A DNA stretch of 64,000 nt from Catonia carolina (lineage: Eukaryota; Arthropoda; Insecta; Hemiptera; Achilidae): positions 61,837,553-61,901,552 of the forward strand of contig JAQMRL010000001.1 in assembly GCA_035578175.1 (NCBI GenBank), written 5' to 3'. Numbering within the stretch: position 1 is the stretch's first letter; every line of letters begins with the position of its first letter. Positions 1-12,376 of this stretch are shown one piece after another. Position numbers and translations under genes: made by a program. The notes under the pieces were generated by a model. The model worked only from the letters and a program-made list of their open reading frames with translations. It was not told the origin of the DNA and did not search any database.

Positions 1-1295
1 CTTTACTTCATCCCCTTACCAACTTTAACGACACCTAATAGCCTTTTCTTCTTAAATAGTATATATTTCCCAAATGACGGAGCGGGCCAAAATCAGTAAA
101 ATCCGTTTCGTACGATTTTGAAGGGCCATCCCCATATTAGTAAATTAGACTGAAACGCGTCTTATCCGGGATACAAGTAGATAAGACATATCTTTAATGA
201 GAAGTGATAATTACAGAATTTTAATGATATAAGTACTCAATCTATAAACGAAGCGTTATGCGTTTTTTTTGCCGACATGACATTTTTCATTTTTATAAAT
301 CAGTATTTTTTGGCTTCAATTGAGAAATTGACACCGAACTCATCTCCACAAGAAACATCTCCTTTATCAGCGTAAACCTTTTTCTAAAATTTAGCATCGT
401 CTTGATTAAATTATCTTACCAACATGTCTAACGATAATTGGCATAAACAATTCCTTCACGTATTAAAAATTGGTTGAACAAACCACTAGAACCAGTGATA
501 CCAGTAATCTGCAGTTTAGTTTGTAATTTCGCATGTGTTTTATTTAAAAAACTCACAACTCTCACTAAGAGTTGACTAAATTGTTAAAACTACCATGCAG
601 CTGTTAGAGTTTAGTTGATGGGCCTTGATACAGTGTTTTATCCGATTTAAGAGGTGGTTGGTAGACTAGGCTGTATTTTTTCAAGAGAAATGCATTGATC
701 TGTTTACTTTTGATACCTCCATGATTTCTTTGGTAAAAATAAACTACAGTATTAGATTATTATTCTAAGGATTTTAATTAATTGAACAGAAACTGAGCGT
801 AATATGCTTTATTTGGCGCGAATTAAGAAGCTACATCTACACAACTTTTCGTACATAAGACTTAGTAAAAACGCTTATTAAGCAGGAAGTCATAAATTAA
901 TCGTAAGCTAATAAGAAGGATTTTAATTAATAACAAAAATAACGTTTAGAATTACAATGAAATTAATTTATATCATATAATAAGTTATAGTACAGAATAA
1001 TGTTTAAACAAACAATAACATGTTAGTTTTAATTCTTAGATAAAGCATTTATGCAATTCTCAAGATAATAAATCTATTGTTACAATTATATTAGAAATAA
1101 GTTAGAATCAATCTTGTACTCAAACGATAAAAGTAAATCTGTTCTATGTATAAGTTCAGTTTCTTTTATTTCGATAAACATAAATTTTAATGTAAATAAA
1201 GTTGAATGGTGTTTTTAAAAAAAACAACCCAATTTTCGAGTTATTAGCTTATATAAATGTTTACATTGCAAAGATATCTTAAAATATGTTTGCGA
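1..1295. other. AT-rich intergenic, nothing recognised
   Basis: I read both strands and found no coding stretch, RNA gene or clear repeat. Short runs of A and T are frequent. Confidence 0.6.
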
Positions 1296-2060
1296 CGTTT
1301 GAGGTTGATTCAGCCATTTTATCACAAGATCTTTCCAATCAAACGGGCACTCAAAATTTACAAAATCACCTGAATTTAGTAGACAACTGGCTGAAGGACT
1401 GAAAAATAAAGGGGAATTCGGCGAAGTCTGTTCACATCACATTCACTCTAAATAAACAACCGGTGCCGTCGTTGTTCTTAAATAATCCATCTATCTCGAA
1501 AAATTCTACTGTTTGCTAACACATCACATTCACTCTAAATAAACAACCGGTGCGTCGTTGTTCTTAAATAATGCACCTATCTCGAAAAATTTTACTGTTC
1601 GCTATCTAGGACTTCATTTCGATCAAAGCATTACCGGAAAACACCACATTAAGACAAAATGGCTTTAACTTAACTTACACTTGAGACAACTATACAGGTT
1701 TGTTCACTCTAAATCACCCATACGTCTCAAAGAGTAATAATTACTCTACAGTTCCCTCTTAAAACCTACCTGGTGTACGGTATTCAAATTTTTGGTTGCG
1801 CAAAGCAGAGTAATTTAAAAACTAAGCATTCCAGTCTAAATTTTTCCATATAATTACCGGTTCACCATACTATGTCTCAAATTTCACACTACACACCGAT
1901 TTAAAAACACCACTCATTTGCGGCATCATCAAAAATAGTTGTAGTAAATTCCACTCAAAACTACCAATCCATAATAATCCACTTAATCAGTGATATAGCA
2001 AATCCGTCAGGTTTCATTAGACGATTAAAAAGAAGATAGAGCAGAGATCTTCTTTAATTC
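1296..2060 (+). mobile_element. Jockey-clade LINE remnant (RT C-terminal part)
   Basis: Translated in shifting frames, this stretch matches the C-terminal part of Jockey ORF2 downstream of the YADD box. It has the equivalent of the helix before NKSVHITFTL, a run like FDKRLTW that is damaged near 1620, and the terminal KRR-SRDLL motif at about 2030-2055, where KRR is followed by a stop. Frameshifts and stops are dense, so it is dead. It carries an 87-bp tandem duplication (1433-1519, then 1520-1605) inside the part encoding the strand before the YLG motif. No 3' tail or target-site duplication is evident. The family call rests on similarity to the intact element at 18.7-23.1 kb. Confidence 0.8.
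1433..1605. repeat. 87-bp tandem duplication inside a Jockey remnant
   Basis: Two head-to-tail copies begin CACATCACATTCACTC at 1433 and 1520. They differ at a few positions, including a one-base deletion in the second copy (GTGCCGTCG against GTGCGTCG). The duplication is absent from the other Jockey copies in the window, so it arose locally after insertion. Confidence 0.9.
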
Positions 2061-4840
2061 TTTCTGCATGTTCTGTCGAGAAAGATAAACTCTCATAATG
2101 TGAAATATTAGATGTAACTTTTGTTTTGTTTTAAATATGCTTTACTTCTATTGGTAATAACTTTTCTCTGTCAATATGAACCGGTTATTGTTTTTCTTTA
2201 GACTATTTTAGTATATTTTACGTTGATTTTTATTCCAAATTTAACATTGCTGAATGTTGTATTTCATAAGTCATGCCTGTTCTTGTTAATTGTAATTTAA
2301 TATTAATGTTTTCTCATCTTTTGGTTGTTCTATATAGTAGCCTACAGTTAAAGATTAAAAATAAAAGTTATCATAATCAGTAAAGCTATGGAACTTTTTA
2401 ACATGTTTTGTAGAGCATAGTGAAGTTGTTTTTACAACCTAAGTTTGATAAATGTTTTTTATTTAATAATTAACATAAAGATGATTTTTTATCTCTCCAA
2501 TAATTTACACTGATAGATTCCTACTTTTCGAACGTTTTATTTTTTAAAGTATTAAATGATTATGGTTAATTATTTGAAACATCCTTGAACGTTAGGTAAT
2601 CTATAGAAACGAAATATTGATTTTGTCGGTTTGTTTATGTAACATAATAATAGCTGTTAAAAAGCTTGTTTGTTAACAATGATTGAGGAAGTGAATTACT
2701 TATTCTTATTGCTCATAAATCCCTATGTCAAAGCTTTTAAAAAAATACTAATGACAAGTTAAAAAACTGAAAGACAATCCACAAAAATTTCCGTTTCTTT
2801 TCTTCTTTTTTATCAGCAATTTTACGTAGTAAATTGGTAGCGTTCAAATTTCTTTGCGAAACTGAAATAACAAAAAGTATCATTAATAAATTACACAAGT
2901 TTATAATCAGCTACGTAGTTAGCTTATTGTCAAAAGTTATTTTACACATATTTTACTGTTCTATGGAAAAATATCGTGGTACAGAAATATTTTGTGATTG
3001 GACTGTGATGCAATGAATATGTATGTGCGCATGGATGAATACAAAAATGAATAATTTAAAAAAATAATTTTCAATCGTCGTAAAAAAGTATTACAATACA
3101 GTAATCTTTTCCCGGCTTTTATTCGTATTATACAGGTATACCGTTGTTTTAAATATGAAACTGAAATCCAGAAATAATATTTGTTAAAAACTAAAGCATT
3201 GCTTAGTATCAGATTCAATATTGACTAGTATAATTACTGTTCTATATTTTGATAACTTTAAAGCCGTAGTAATTTTATATATTTTTATTCATTACGATAT
3301 AACATTACTATTGGTAACCTTATAAAATCTTCCCGTGCTTAAAAAAACAAACTTGTTTTCAGAGAAACTAAAATTTCATCTAGAACTCAATTATCATCAG
3401 TTAATTTGAAATTAATCAACTAAATTATCACTCAAAAATTAATCATCAGTAAATTAATTTAATTAGGTAGTTAAATTATTGTCATTTTGTTATCTTTTAA
3501 CCAGTAGGACTAGATAAGCTATAATTTTACCAAACATCATAATTCAGTTCAAACTGAACCCTAAAATAACGTTCTATTTTTGTAAAGCGTACGCAATTTA
3601 TCAAGCATTAAAAAAATATTAATACGTTTGGTGAATCCAAATTTTCCATACAAATTCTTTCAGTATCATCAAAAGTCTACGTGACACAAAATGTACGGAA
3701 AAACATCATCTACGAAATTATTTTTCTTCATTCTAAATCTATTCTCTGGAATACAAATGTTTCGGCTTAAAACTTACTTTTGAAACTTTAAAATTGTTTA
3801 GCTTCATTCAGGCATCCTGAGAAATTTTCATTTTTAAACAACCACCCAATTTTACTGCTCCTTACCCCTGGATTTGTTTCTTGGCGTGAATTTGATCAAG
3901 GGCACCCAGCAATGTTTGTTCATCATTGCGAAGTCACTTACCTTTGCCTAACCAGTGAAATTCACGTTACATTAACGTTATTTCTTGTTAGCGACTTTCT
4001 GTCGGATGACCCAAGGGTCCCAAGAATTTTAAATGGTTTAATTTTAACCTGTAATGACAGAAAATTTGGAGAAAAACAGAAACTTAAGCCTAATTGGTTG
4101 AAACGTATTAAGTAGCCTACTTTTATATCTTTAATAATCGCGGAGAAGGCTAAAACTTCGATGGTCAAGAATCCTTCTCCATGCACTGTAGATCCTGCAG
4201 AAGTGTTAGCACCAACTAGAAATAACTAGTAACTAGATGAACTAGTAATCTCTTAGTTATTCTTTTTTAACAGATTGTAATTTAACAAAAATAAACTTAA
4301 AAAAACAGTCTTTCACGAAATCAACTTTAAATAATTTGGTTTTACTTAATTCCGGTAGTACGTTAATATTTTGAAATTTGTTTTAGTTATAAGTTAAAAT
4401 CTTGTAGCAAATTAATGGAAAGAAATAACAAACTGCGTACAATACAAAATAAAAGCCAACCAGACGAAGGCTTCTGTTCGAAATTAATTTAGATAATGCA
4501 GTAATTTATGTTGCAACTGGAATTAACAAAAATTATTTTCTCTCTTAAAAAATAAACTGTTATTTTATATGAATAATTTATAATAATATGTATCATCTAA
4601 GTGCATTTTCCGGAAGGTAAATTACCTAACTCCTATTGAGGTATTTCTTGGAGATTTTTTTTAACTAAAGATTGCTTCAATATCAAATATTTTTATACTG
4701 AAAATTTTCAAATGAATGATAACCTATTGAGTAATAAAAGAATTGAAGCAATCATAAGCATGAAATTATATTGGTAAGGAGGTATTTCAAGAACTTTATC
4801 ATAGTTTACACAGTGGATTAAATACACAAATGTTATATAA
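2061..4840. other. AT-rich intergenic, nothing recognised
   Basis: There are only short chance open frames with low-complexity composition, and no splice-bounded exon or transposon protein could be read on either strand. The 4000-4190 part is slightly less AT-rich, but no frame looks like a known protein. Confidence 0.55.
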
Positions 4841-4845
4841 GTTTA

Positions 4846-5237
4846 AAAAAAAATTAACTAAAAATAAAAATATAAAAAAAATTTACAAAAAAAAATTTAA
4901 AAAAAAATTACAAAAAAAATTAAAAAAATTTTTTTTAAGAAACGCTATTATTTAACAATTAATCAAAAGAAAACTGAACTAAAAAGAAAAAAATTTACAA
5001 AGAAAAACAATCACGGACATTACAGTTAAAATAAAAGCGTGGCGCATTAATATATATAATGTTTATTGTAAAATGTTCGTTGTAATATGTTCGTTGTGAT
5101 TGTTTTTCTTTGTAAATTTTTTCTTTTTTTCTTTTTAGTTCATTTTTCTTTTGATTAATTGTTAAATAATAGCGTTTCTTAAAATTTTTTTTTTTTGTAA
5201 ATTTTTTTTTATTTTTTTATTTTTAGTTAATTTTTTT
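4846..5237. repeat. Long AT-rich foldback (inverted repeat) with mariner-end motifs
   Basis: The left arm (about 4846-5013) and right arm (about 5095-5237) are imperfect reverse complements. The best-conserved part is AGAAACGCTATTATTTAAC (from about 4939) against its complement ending at about 5180, plus the segment around TTTACAAAGAAAAACAATCAC. The loop (about 5014-5094) contains the direct repeat ATGTTCGTTGTAATATGTTC. The motif GTTAAATAAAAGCG, which also closes the mariner element at 12.5 kb, occurs here in both orientations. A transcript through this region would form a hairpin of roughly 150 bp per arm with mismatches. It is probably a foldback or MITE built from mariner ends. Confidence 0.75.
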
Positions 5238-5245
5238 AAGTAATT

Positions 5246-5450
5246 GTTAAATAAAAGCGTTAAAAAATTTTTTTTTAATTTTTTTAAAAATTTAAAATTT
5301 TTTTTTTACAAACACCTTCACAGCGTATTATCATCGAAGATAAACAAGTGTGCAAAGTTTGATTCATATTGATACGGTAGAAGTATTAAAATTTTAAGTT
5401 GCAAGATTTGATGTTTCCAAGAGTAGGCCTAAGTTAAATAAAAGCGTTTA
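5246..5450. mobile_element. Mariner end fragment (solo terminus)
   Basis: Bases 5356-5450 match the non-coding end of the mariner-type element at 12407-12503. Shared features are GCAAAGTTTSATTCATATTG, the run AAGTATTAAAATTTTAAG, and the terminal GTTAAATAAAAGCGTTT. A further copy of the terminal motif lies at 5246-5260. No transposase sequence is attached, so this is an isolated end or a MITE derived from that family. Confidence 0.75.
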
Positions 5451-5455
5451 AAAAA

Positions 5456-6300
5456 TCAACAATCCTTCCTATTTTGACATTGATTTTATAAGTGAATAAA
5501 AAAATTAAAGACCTATTGTTGCGGTAATAATCTCAAATGGCTTTTATACCAGAGGTACCGGGTTCGATTCTCGGCAAGGTATAATTTTTGTCATCACTTA
5601 TTTTCATACATCACGCTTCATAATCTGCATTAGTCTTAATGTTAATAACAATCGGAAGTAAAAAAAAATTTGGTATGAGACACTCGCACCACTTCCACAT
5701 GTCAACATAGGCCTAAATGAAACACAAAATAACCTACCTTTAATCAAAAGTGAGTGTCGCTGAATGAAAATCAATCTCTGTTGGACTTTAGTTTGGATGG
5801 GTAAAATACGGAAAATCACTAACTAGCGGTAAACAAGCTCTTTAGAAAAAACTTGAAATAAAAGACGTGTAGGTTGTAAAATTTTCATTATCTTTGATTA
5901 CGTATAATTCTGCATAAAATGCATATTAAGACTGTAATATTTATTAACTATTCCTTACTACGAGACAAAAGCCCCTACGAATTTCAGGAGATATGTTGCT
6001 TGCCCCATCTTGCACATCTTGCACATGCCAATAATTGGCATTATGATTCAGATAATTATTATCTGAATCACTTTTGAAAAAAATCTTCTGAATTAATTTA
6101 CAGTTTCCATTTTTTCGATAAATATGAACGCTATACTCTACTGATACTTTTTAAATGAAATGTGGTTAAGTACGGTCCCACAAATAACCAAACATTGGCC
6201 TGCCATTTTTATTCTAACCACGGTTCACTGCAAAAATCACTGAATTACTAAATAGGCTGAAAGTAAATGTAATAGACTAAATGTACAAGTAATATGTACT
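5456..6300. other. AT-rich intergenic with one tRNA-like box B
   Basis: Mostly plain AT-rich sequence. At about 5555-5580 there is GGGTTCGATTCTCGG, which resembles a tRNA T-arm or pol III box B and may be the head of a decayed SINE. A convincing box A and acceptor stem are not visible, so it is not a functional tRNA gene. Confidence 0.4.
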
Positions 6301-6304
6301 ATCA

Positions 6305-6955
6305 CTAACACCCCACCATTATCAGCGCTGCAGACGGTCCCAGAACTTTCCTGCCGCGGGGAGCGCTACTGAAGCGCAGGACGCAGTGGACCCCTCCACC
6401 TTGAATTGGAGTCGCCGGAGGGGGATTAAAGCGGCCGTTCGGATCTGCGAGTCGCACTCGCCATCCAACTCTTGAACGGAGAAGAAGGAAAAAGAGAGCT
6501 AACAAGAAGGAAGAAGAGCCCAACCGAGAACAGATGCACCATTTCTGGTCGAAGCAACCGGTGGTGGACGCACATTCCCGCACCGGTCAGCCTTGTTCTA
6601 CCCGGCCACCGAAGGAAGCCCGTGCGTGCCTGATGGCACCACGGTGAAGATAGAAATCAGCGTGGGACTGGAGAGAACCGCCATAGCCAACGGCCTACGC
6701 CGACCCGACGCTACAAGGCTCTGGGGGCCACCACTGTCACACTGCAGTGGGGACCCAACCGCCACTGAGGGAGAGCTAGGCCTGAACCCAGAAGCCGAGC
6801 TGTAACTTTTCGAGCTCCACTCTCTACACGCCGACTCGCCGCTTCCGACCCCCAACTTAGCCCTCTTCAGGGCCAACAACTTCACAAGCAAGGTTTTGCC
6901 ACGTGTCGTCAGCCCCGGTCGGCGACAGTACATTATGCACATGTTTAAGCTCTTT
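6305..6955. other. GC-rich island 1, unidentified
   Basis: About 650 bp of distinctly GC-rich sequence with sharp borders inside AT-rich DNA. No frame on either strand resembles a protein I know. The longest plus-strand frame (stop at 6803-6805) lacks an in-frame ATG, and the minus-strand frames look like shadows. At 6860-6873 there is a small hairpin, GCCCT-CTTC-AGGGC, 54 nt after that stop. This resembles a histone mRNA 3' stem-loop but with loop CTTC and a shorter stem. It could be a decayed GC-rich gene, the 5' UTR of a transposon, or transferred DNA. Nothing decides between these. Confidence 0.5.
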
Positions 6956-7875
6956 ATAAACACTAAGTGAAGAAGCCTAACTTCTAAAACAAATTAAGAA
7001 TAATCTAACGGAGCAAAAGCAACAAAAATCTTGCCGATCTTTTAAGGGAAGTTTTATTACAGGGTATAATAATTTTGTTCAGGTATGTAGGCCTATTTTA
7101 CCTATGTTACCAATGTTGAAGTAAATTAAATATAAATGCAGTACTGTAAGGCTTGATTTTAATCTCTTTTCAAAACCCGTTCTTTTTATCAAAAACTTTA
7201 TTACATGAATTAACTCACATAATTATTTTTTGTTATATAAGGGTGTATTATATACATAATGCTTTCTTCAATTTTCGTTGGCCAAGTATATAAGGTCTAT
7301 TACAATATAATCTATAGATTAAGTTACGTTAAACTTACGTTCATAAAATTATTTGAATTTTGAAATGTTATTTATGTAACCGTTATTATAAGGAAATATT
7401 TAACATACGTATAAGTATTTGAAATATTTATGATATTCTACAAAAGTTAGCCATGGGATAATAGCATATATTGATTTGTTTAATCAGCCGAATGTTTGAC
7501 TATATGAATCGAAGTTTTTTTAGTTGATTCTAATAATTCGTGTTCAAGTAGTGAAGTTACAATGATGGATATTCGAAAGAACCTAAAAATAACCGTTGCA
7601 TATGACTGTGGCCAAAGATATCACAAGTCTTCATCCTCTGTAACGTTTCGATGGCCGCAGGCAATAAATTAATTTGTTGCAAATTAAGCTCTATCAATTT
7701 AGAAAAATATACTTCATGCAGCTTTTTTAAAAGTGTACTAAATCTGATTATTTTAACTCACTGTAAAGAATACACGAGAAACATAAGCTTTTTATAAATT
7801 AATATAATTATGAAAATTATGAATCGAAATTATTCATGAAAGCTAGCAACTATGTGTAAGTATGTGGGTCTCGGC
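6956..7875. other. AT-rich intergenic, nothing recognised
   Basis: No coding frame, RNA gene or repeat could be supported. Confidence 0.55.
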
Positions 7876-7879
7876 ACAC

Positions 7880-8295
7880 TCAATTTGGAAAGTCTTCCTT
7901 GTTCTATTGTATGAATTGGAGGCGTGGACACTCAAAAAAGATCCATTTAGAGAAAATGCAGGTTTGTGATTTAGCGTATTCCGTGAACAGACAAAATAAC
8001 GAATAGAGATGTGCTTGATAAAGTGGGCAAAGAATGTGAGTTGGTTAAGACAGTGAAGAGGAGAAAACTACAATATCTTGGACATGTGATAAGAGATCCT
8101 AAATATTACATCTTACAAATTTATCATGCAAGAGAAGATAAAGTGCAAGCGGGACGTTGGCAGAAGTCGGGAATCCTGGTTGAAGAACCAAAGAGACTGG
8201 TTCGGTTGCAGTAATAGGGAACTGTTCCGTGCAGCAGCAAATAAGGTTCGAATAATGATAATTATTTCTGATCTCCGATAGGAGAGGGACTTTAA
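7880..8295 (+). mobile_element. RTE-like LINE remnant (RT C-terminus)
   Basis: Three frames together give the C-terminal part of an insect RTE-type endonuclease/reverse transcriptase. A trace of the segment ending in ELEAWTLKK is followed by KRRKLQYLGHVIRDPKY at about 8056-8107, then by FRAAANKVR in another frame near 8225-8260. The order matches the related scrap at 38.09-38.33 kb (LGHI, GRRRISWL, FRAAASKV). Stops and frameshifts show it is dead. The catalytic YADD region is missing, so it is a 5'-truncated, decayed copy. Confidence 0.75.
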
Positions 8296-10170
8296 GAAGT
8301 ATAAGTTTTAGAACATTATATTTTAATTTTAGTGTGTTATAAAGTAGTTCATTGTAATTTTTTAACTATTATATATCTGTAATAATTAATTTGGTAAAAA
8401 AAGATTGTATCAAATTTTAAAGGGAGTTTTGTTATTCAGAAATAATCCGATCCTGAATGAAACTGGAATAAATGTCACAGCATGTTAAAACGAAATAATG
8501 CTACAATTGGACGACGAGTGATGCCATTACCATGTTACATACTGAAAAAATTTAATTAACAGATATTTTCAAACATAATAATTAAAATTACTGAACAGCT
8601 GTAAAAGTATAAAATCGTACATAAACAAAAACCAGCATTTTTGTTTTTTAAAATATAAAAACGTAGCAGATCTTGATCAGCTTCAGAAACTTTAGTGAGA
8701 ATTAATTAAATAGAACGTATACTATAATTAACGGTATAGTTTTATAATTATTATTAAAAATTATATTGGTTGTTTTATTTTAAATTATATTTATTAATAA
8801 TGTTAGAGTAATAAAGTAAATGTACTAACTTAATGTAACACAAATTTGATATTAACAGATTTTACTGACTTTCATTAAAAATTCGCCCTTTGCTCTACGA
8901 AACAGCTTTACAGCTGCCACCCTTTATTATGTACATCATTTCATTCATTATAACATCCAATGCCATTAGCGAGTTTATGATTTCATATAACAATAATCTT
9001 ACAAACAACATTCAGTACTATATTGCTCTAGGTATAACAACACACACCGTCATATTAAATAATACATTTACCACGTTCATTTCAAACATACCATTTCATC
9101 TTCATTTTGAAAATTAACTTAACCAAAAATATTTTAATGGCTTACACATTTTCCTGTTGTAAACAAATGTTTCAAAAATTTTCATTGTATAACCAGAGGA
9201 TTTACAATAAATTATAAATTATTATTTTACTTAATTTTTGCACGAAACCCAATAATAAATTTTAAATTATAATTTTAAATGGGTGTAATAAAAATTATTT
9301 TATAGTCACGCAGACATACAAGTTACCATTCATAATCATAAAAATTATATTTATCTTGTTACATCATCATCTTTCTAGAACGAATTCCACTTTTATTTAC
9401 TCATACTTTTTTACTGGAAATCTCTATAACCGGAATATATTATTAGGTTTTTTTTATTCGAATTTGAAACTTTATGTAACTGTTGTACAGCGGTATTACA
9501 CTTAACTCTACGGTTCAAATAATCCAGATTAAACACATATTTTTTACTATTACACAAGAAGACAAGATTCGTCGAAAAAACTTGAGCTCCGTCGTCAATG
9601 ATTTGTACAGATACAATCAGACAGATCAGATCCCAAAATATGAAGAATTATTGGGAAAAGCGTAAGAATCCTAAAACCAAACCAAGGAAGGATTTATAAA
9701 TTTGATTCAAGCGGTCCAATGAGGCCGTAAAAGCGAGAGAAAACGCCACAAACACTGCCGAAGTACAAGAAGTACAGAAGGTTTGCACCAATTACCAAAC
9801 ACGACTTGAAATCAACAGAATCCAGAAGCTCTCAATCAACTAGATGATAGTGAAACGCACAGAAGACTGAACATACTATATGTATAACCTACAGATTTAT
9901 TTTATTACTTTTACAACAACAAAATAACAAATTTATAATTTATAGAGTAATACCAGGGTGTATTACTCACTAATTATTCACATTCACGTCACATCTGCTT
10001 ATTGTTCCTTAAGAGTAGATAATAGATTTAAAGTAAAAAAAATTCCTGTTCTCACTTGTCGGGTTATTGACGGCTACAGACAAGAGTTTAAATTTCTGAT
10101 CTATTCAGATATAATTTCCGACCTGTTTTCTTTAACCGTAAAATAAAAAAAATCAAATTTCAGTTCGATG
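8296..10170. other. AT-rich intergenic, nothing secure
   Basis: Only short AT-rich frames occur. The 9540-9850 part is less AT-rich and could be a worn upstream part of the Jockey remnant that follows, but I could not match it with confidence. Confidence 0.45.
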
Positions 10171-10174
10171 AACT

Positions 10175-11090
10175 TTCTGAAACGTACAATGATGGGGTAT
10201 CACAAGGAGCGTACTTGCACCTAGGCTGTTTTCTGTAAGCACGAGTTACATACAAACTTATATCCGTACAACTACGGCCATGTTTGCTGATGATGTGGGA
10301 GTTCTTGCGGTAGATGCCGGTCTTGTAATTGCAACTCAAAAGACATAAATCCATTTACACCTGATAGAATTATGGCTTAAACTATGGAAAATAAAAATTA
10401 ATGAAAACAAATCGCAACAAATGACGTTTACTCTTAGACGACAAAATTGCCCAAACGTTTGCATTAATAATATTCCGCTGCCTCACACTACGCAAACACG
10501 CTATTTATGCTTACACTTTGACAAAAACTTACATGGAATGCATATCTTACCCACACCCGCCACAAACTCAAAATACTCTTTTATCAACTGAAACGCTTAG
10601 GTACTCGATAGACGTTCTAAATTAAACATGCCACATAAATAAACAATCTACAAGACAGTCTTCAGACCAATCTAGATATATGGATTTCAACTTTGGGGAT
10701 CTGCTACACCTTCACAGCCAAAACATATACAAGCGATTCAAAACAAAATTCTACGAGTGATAACGCAATGCCCCTTTTACGTCACAAACTTAATGTTGCA
10801 CAAAGACTTACAAATCCCATACCTAATTGATGTCGCGAAACAACTATACAAAACGATGGATGACAAATTTGAATTACATGACAACCCTCTCATACAAAAC
10901 ATGCACATTAAGGCAATACCGGGTACTCAGCACAGACGTTTAAAACGCCTCTGGCCAAGGGATCTTCTTGGCAAAAGAATGTGGTGGTGACTGCAAGTTT
11001 CGGCAAGTAATTCAAGTTATGAAACCTTAGCGTCATGTTTAGAAATTGTTATATTGTTGTAATAACAGATACTAAATATTCAATTGAAAA
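10175..11090 (+). mobile_element. Jockey-clade LINE remnant with FADD box
   Basis: A decayed copy of the C-terminal half of a Jockey reverse transcriptase. A GVSQG motif (from GVPQG) lies near 10192, and the catalytic box reads FADD at 10283-10294. It is followed by WKIKINENKS and LHFDKNL, then a degenerate thumb region, ending with RLKRLWPRDLL near 10940-10972. Most of it reads in the FADD frame but with internal stops (for example soon after 10340) and damage between GVSQG and FADD. An AT-rich 3' flank runs to about 11090. EN domain and ORF1 are absent. Divergence from the intact element at 18.7 kb suggests another, older subfamily. Confidence 0.85.
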
Positions 11091-11334
11091 AACCAAAAAA
11101 TTTAGTTAAGAGTACAAAAGAAACACTGAGTCACACGGAAATAGTCATCATTACGGAAATTTACTGGACAACAATAGTAACGGGTGAGGCAGTGAATCGG
11201 GCGATTATAAAAAGACCGTGAGCAAGTTAAAAAATGTAGTTTAATTAATTTAGAATACACTAAGTAATACTTACATATTTACAATTTTTTATAAATTACT
11301 TGAAAATCGTATCATAAAGATGTCCTACATTTTG

Positions 11335-12376
11335 TCACACACATTCCTGAACTCGTGCACGAAGGTTATTCATCGCATTTCGTAATGTGGCTGTAAAAAT
11401 TCGTGCCACTTCTTCGCGTATCCGTTCTTTAAGTTCCCGTACATTTTGAGGCGGTGGAGATTCGAAAACACGTGATTTTAAGTGTCCCCATAGAAAGTAA
11501 TCACATGCAAAGAGATCTGGTGATCTGGCTGGCCATGAAATGTCTCCGTTCTTAGAAATGACGCGATTGGGAAACAAGCGTCGCAAAACATTAATTGAAG
11601 CCCTAGATGTGTGGCAGGTAGAACCGTCTTGTTGAAAAAACAGGTTTTGGTAAGCCGGATTACGAATTAATTCCGGTTGAAGACAGTTTTTCAACATTCT
11701 GTGTATTCACTGTAACTGCACGTTCATTGTCATCCTCAAAAAACATGGTCCTACGATAGCCTGTGTTGATATTGCACACCAAACTGTCACTTTAATACTG
11801 TGAAGCGGCTTTTCGTGTATTTTTTGTGGATTTTTGCGAGACCAATATCTAAAATTCTGCTCATTTACTAAGCAGGAAAGATGGAAGTGAGCTTTATCAC
11901 TCATCCAAAGATTGTTGAGAAGATCTGCGTTGTCATTCATTATATCCAATAATCGATTACAAAAAGCAAGTCGGGAGGCGTGATCAACATTATTCAAAGC
12001 GTGCACTAACTGAATTTTAAACGGATGGAACTGTAGATTTTTGTATAAAATCCTTCTCACACTGCGATTAGAAATGCCGAGTGATATTGCATGCCGTCGA
12101 GCTGAACGCGTAGACTTCTTAAAATAGCCGCCTGCACGTTGTCAACGTTTTCTGGTGTACGGACACTTTTTACGCTTTCAGTTCGTGTCTTCAGTGTTGA
12201 GCCTGTTTCTTCGAAGTTTTTAACCCATTTTTTATTGCATGGGCTGAAGGTATCGGATCATTACCCGGAATATTGGAATAATTACGAAATGCGCGCTGCG
12301 CGAACACGTAACTATCATTATTTTTATAATACGCTTTAACAGCGTATGCTCATTGTGCACCGCTCCACGACTCCAT
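11335..12376 (-). pseudogene. Mariner-superfamily transposase, frameshifted
   Basis: Transposases of this superfamily bind the element's inverted ends through N-terminal helix-turn-helix domains and cut DNA with a DDE/D domain. The likely start ATG is at 12374-12376, giving about 347 codons, the usual family length. The N-terminal DNA-binding part (12060-12376) reads only with stops and frame changes. A clean frame covers 11707-12060 and holds the first catalytic Asp in WMSDKAHFHL. The last frame, 11335-11697, holds the second Asp in FFQQDGSTCHTS and the third in WPARSPDL, with 36 residues between them. The frames disagree around 11697-11760, which shows at least two indels. It cannot encode a working enzyme as read. 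Confidence 0.85.

Noticed and set aside
5540..5585. Possible tRNA gene (GGGTTCGATTCTCGG)
   Set aside because: Only a T-arm-like segment is present. Acceptor and D arms do not form.
6305..6583. Minus-strand 92-codon frame in GC island 1
   Set aside because: Leucine/serine run from antisense AAG/GAA codons, with no homology.
8890..9117. Hydrophobic open frame suggesting a membrane peptide
   Set aside because: Hydrophobic residues follow from A/T-rich codons, and there is no ATG at the front and no homology.
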